Shown here: positions 60,312 to 64,000 of the stretch, piece after piece
How the letters are laid out: each line of letters starts with the position of its first letter
How positions within the stretch are numbered: position 1 is the first letter of the stretch
Assembly (NCBI GenBank): GCA_037833965.1
Contig: AP031358.1
Span: 12,160,001-12,224,000 of the forward strand
Direction: 5' to 3'
Length of the DNA: 64,000 bases
From: Marchantia polymorpha subsp. ruderalis
Lineage: Eukaryota > Streptophyta > Marchantiopsida > Marchantiales > Marchantiaceae
Translations under genes and position numbers: made by a program
Notes under the pieces: generated by a model
What the model saw: the letters and a program-made list of their open reading frames with translations, nothing else
Told to the model about the DNA's origin: nothing
Database searches by the model: none

Positions 60312-63300
60312 TGTGATTCCGATGATCATGATGGCAGGTCATGAACTAATGTCCAGTACTTGTGCACGTAAAAAACGTCAAATACTTATACAAATTGAGT
60401 TTTCATGGTAAATTTAATAATTCCGTATTTGGACTCGAGTAAAGTCAAATTTTATATATATTACAAGAATTGATATAAAATTTAGAAAAAATGTTAATTC
60501 ACTAAATAACCATAAATTCTTATGTTAAAAGAAATTTTCTGGTCTTTTACAAGTTTACATCTTTGCAGCTTGAAGCTGTAAAATTAGCTCAATTGATCTC
60601 AAAACTTTGTGTTCTACTTTCAAGAAGAATAAAATATGAGAATAATAAATTCCACTAGAAAATATTCTTAAATCGAGATGACTTTTTTTATATACAAGTG
60701 ATGTTGGTCAGCAATTAATAAACGAGCGATAGATCTAATCTGATCCGCTGAGGAAAATCTGAAGGATTTCTTTGAAGACAGATCAGGAAGTAACAATATT
60801 ACAATTTTAAGCCATTAAATACTTCATTTATAGTGTTGTGAATAGATAGATAGATCCAATCATTTAGTATGAATTTTTTTTTATTTTTTTTTGTATACCT
60901 TTTCAGGACGTACAAAATTCATATAATCAATATATATTGATGATTTATTTAATTTTTCCTACTTTTCAATAATCTTCATATTGAACATTAATTCGTCTTT
61001 AAAGCCTGACTTTAAAAAATTTAAATTTAAGTAGAAATATATAAACCCGTTTAACATGTACACAAGGATATAATAATATGCTTCTAAAGAAAGAGGTGCA
61101 AATTTTTTTTGACTTCTTTTCTACAGTTTTTTCTACCTACAAAGTTTTTTAATGTCAGATCAGAACTTTGAAAGGTAATTATATTTTAAAAATATTCATT
61201 ACAATAATTAAATTAACCTTACATATGAAAGTTAAGTATGCGATTCAATAAGCTTTCACATTCTGTTTTGAATTATCACCGTACTGAATCTCTTCCAACA
61301 TGTCCCTAAGAAGTTCAGCCTAATATTTTGGAAAAAGGTAGCCAGTTGATTTCTAATAAGCTCATTGATGTCTTTTTGACTTACAATCGCAGATATAAGA
61401 ACTAACTAAATAATTGTTAGTAGATCTTTTTCATAGAAAGTAGTTATTTACTTTTCTTAATTCCAAGTTTGCAGATTTTAGGTAAAAAAAATGCTTCATT
61501 ATTTTTTGAGGGTAAGAAATTCAGAAAGTTTTGTAATATGATAATCAATTTTCATGTTATGAAAACAACGTTACATCATATCTAACTCCAACAGTTTGAA
61601 GAGTCTATTTCTAAAAGAATTTTTAAAGATGTTCATTGCTAGCTAGCTATATATATATATTCTCTTTGCTCAATCCGCTAATAAATTCATATGTGAATGA
61701 ACAGGTTGCTCCTTATACTGTATCATATTCGCCATATCCCTTGTGCACCCTTGATCTGGCCTTTGGCTCATACACAAGCAGGGTAATTGTGGTCTGTTCA
61801 TACACATCTGTCCTGGTCGTTTCATGTTGCCCTTCGCTAATTGTTGCAACCAAGAGGTCGAAACTAGTGCAATCCGAAACCTGTCGCCTTTAAGCCAGAT
61901 CCGGTTGGGCATAGTCAAAAGGATGGGAACCGTGGATAACGTGGATACAGGCCTGACAAGATCCATCACCAGCTGCTCCATCCATCTACTACGTGCAGCA
62001 CGCAGTAAGACGCTTCAGTTACGGTGAATATTCACCAGTGTCAACTCACAGAACCCGATGGGTACATTGTGGGTCGTTTCCTCATTTATCGCTAACAACC
62101 ATGCGACATTTAACCACATTAAAAAATGCTTGTTTTCCTACCGTCACTTTATACATACTTCAGAAGTCCAAACTCTCTATTTCAAAAGTGGTGCAAATTT
62201 ATCAAGGAGAATCGTTCAGTACCATTAGAAGAAAGTTGTTCCACATCTTTGTACTGAGAGCCTGTTTTCTTAAATAAATCTACTCATTCAAATGACTTTT
62301 TTGGTCCTTGTTTGTTCTGCTGGTGATGTTAGTGGATCTGAACAGGTTTAAGATGCAAATCATGTATCTTTTGAGCGTTGTTTGCATGGATTCCTTACTT
62401 GACAGTTTCACATGTACATTCCACGGGTAGCATGGTGTGCAGCGCATAGCACAAATCTTACACATCTGGGGTACCCTGTATGATATCTTTCTATCCTTTT
62501 TGCTCCGTCAATTAATGTCCCTTGATGTTTATCATCGATGAATTTTGCCCCACTTTTTGTTCAACATGTAATTTACTCATGCTTTAAAGTCATTCCCTTT
62601 GTGCTTAGCAGAGAAACAATTTTACCATCCATGTGGAGGAAATTTTTTTCCTATTTTGTTGATGTTTTGCAAATAAACGGAACAAGTGAAGTGGATTTTA
62701 TTGAGATTAAAAGAAGTTGAGAGATTTTTGCTAAGCTAGTGTAGCATACTAAAAATAAATGGAGTAAATTATAATATTCTTCAAAAGTACGCAATTCAAG
62801 TAATTCGTCCAAATTGATTTCAAATTCTAAATCTTTGTCATAATCTGGCTATACATATGTCCATCCTACACCCTGATTCTACTTTGAAATCTTGAGTCTT
62901 CGGGAATGAATACCAATAAAAAATAGCTCAGATGATATTCCGGTAATTCATCATGATTCTAAAATCGTGATTGTAGAAAGTTGGATTTCATGCGAGAATG
63001 TAAATTCTTACATATACATGATATCTCACTCTCACACAAACTCTCTTTTCATCACAAATTCTCTTCAACATTTTATACTAATTTGTAAATTTGGTTTTTC
63101 ATCTCATTGATACAAATACATATACAAATATTTTTTCAAATTTGCTTGAGATTTTCTTCTCTACGTAAATATTTATAGTATTTTGAAATTTACTATAATA
63201 ATTCACGGTAATTATAAATTTACTTATTATCACTCACTAAGAATAATTTTAGTAAGTATGCATACTTATTATGGAAATTCTTACATGACAGCATAATATT

Positions 63301-64000
63301 GGTCTATTTAGATAATTTAGAAGTTTATTTATAATTGAACTAAGATGACAACATGTCATGGGATATTGGAATTTCTTGAACCTCAACTTGACACTTAAAT
63401 TTTTTTTTAATTCCATCTAACTCATAAAAATTTACTATTTATTCAAAACCAACATGTTTTCAAAATCTTATTCTATTAGAATGGAAACTTTGATAGGAGA
63501 TTACATAATAAGTTTCACATATAGTTCTGAGAGATATAATATCTATTCCACCAACTATAGATTTGATAGTCAAACTTAATAATATATAGCTAAGCATAGT
63601 CATGACTAAATTAACTAAATTCAACTCTTTGAATTTAGTTCATCTACAACTTATGCACTCATACAAATACGGATGTTATAAACCTTCCATACGAGTTTAT
63701 GAGCATTTTATCTATTCACCTACATGTTCACCAAATGGTAATACATTATTCTTATTTTTCTCAATCTACCTCAACATTATTCAAAATGCCATAACTACGA
63801 GCTATTTCAAACTCCAAGAGATGATACTCAGAAATGATTATATTGCCTTTGGACGTTCCAATATATATTCTCATGCACTAGACATCTTGAATCAATCCCC
63901 TTGAATACTACATCACTTACACTCGTGTCAAATGAGATAAACGCATCAAGTTTGGCATATGAAGAGTAAAACCTAAAACTTGAGTCTGAATTATCAAATT
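60312..64000. other. AT-rich spacer without recognised gene
   Basis: Mostly A/T runs. A less AT-rich patch at 61680-62060 has an open minus-strand frame (61670-61981) with LVMDLVRPVSTLST, which might be a worn copia integrase start, but this is not secure. The frame at 63602-63904 has no recognised domain. Confidence 0.45.

Noticed and set aside
61670..61981. Possible copia integrase fragment on the minus strand (LVMDLVRPVSTLST)
   Set aside because: Similarity is limited to a few residues around DL-P-S; no zinc-binding or second catalytic motif found nearby.
1..64000. CRISPR array or bacterial-type operon signals
   Set aside because: No regularly spaced direct repeats with unique spacers; gene structure is spliced and eukaryotic throughout.

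Overview
The window looks like nuclear DNA of a land plant, most likely a bryophyte (moss). The reasons are spliced plant genes with GT/AG introns, two plastid-type proteins, very AT-rich spacers, and a Ty3/gypsy element of a lineage that carries a DNA methyltransferase. No species assignment is possible from sequence alone. Gene density is low: three conserved genes are clear, one small plant-type gene is plausible, and most of the rest is AT-rich spacer, decayed coding blocks and transposable-element remains.

Layout. 1-3.3 kb: spacer. 3.36-6.2 kb: a decayed multi-block gene ending in a hydrophobic segment and followed directly by a near-perfect 30-bp-arm hairpin. 6.3-12.7 kb: mostly very AT-rich, with short palindromes. 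12.78-14.06 kb (minus): an intronless arogenate/prephenate dehydratase for phenylalanine synthesis in plastids. 14.3-19.5 kb: nothing recognised. 19.6-20.9 and 24.2-25.7 kb (minus): unrecognised coding-like blocks. 21.69-22.34 kb: a non-autonomous DNA transposon with TA duplications; a relative lies at 59.57-60.31 kb. 26.345-36.633 kb: a large Ty3/gypsy element. 39.63-41.59 kb (minus): a four-exon TGD1-type lipid-import permease of the plastid envelope. 45.30-49.23 kb (plus): a six-exon glyoxalase II. 53.73-54.10 kb (plus): a small basic plant protein. 58.26-58.49 kb (minus): a Ty1/copia RNase H remnant.

The most interesting object is the 10.3-kb retroelement. Its order is gag (zinc knuckles, RGG-rich tail), aspartic protease, a DNMT3-like cytosine-5 methyltransferase, reverse transcriptase, RNase H, DDE integrase, and a C-terminal PHD finger. 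It therefore combines a DNA-methylation writer with a chromatin reader. Its ends are not ordinary LTRs: the order is A1-internal-B1-A2-B2. This is the split-direct-repeat layout known from PAT/Ngaro elements, but here it occurs with a DDE integrase and a 4-bp AATT duplication. The copy is dead: it has several in-frame stops, at least two frameshifts and a lost integrase glutamate. Many of the changes look like C-to-T or G-to-A transitions. Whether the terminal layout belongs to the family or arose by circular permutation of this one copy can only be settled from other copies.
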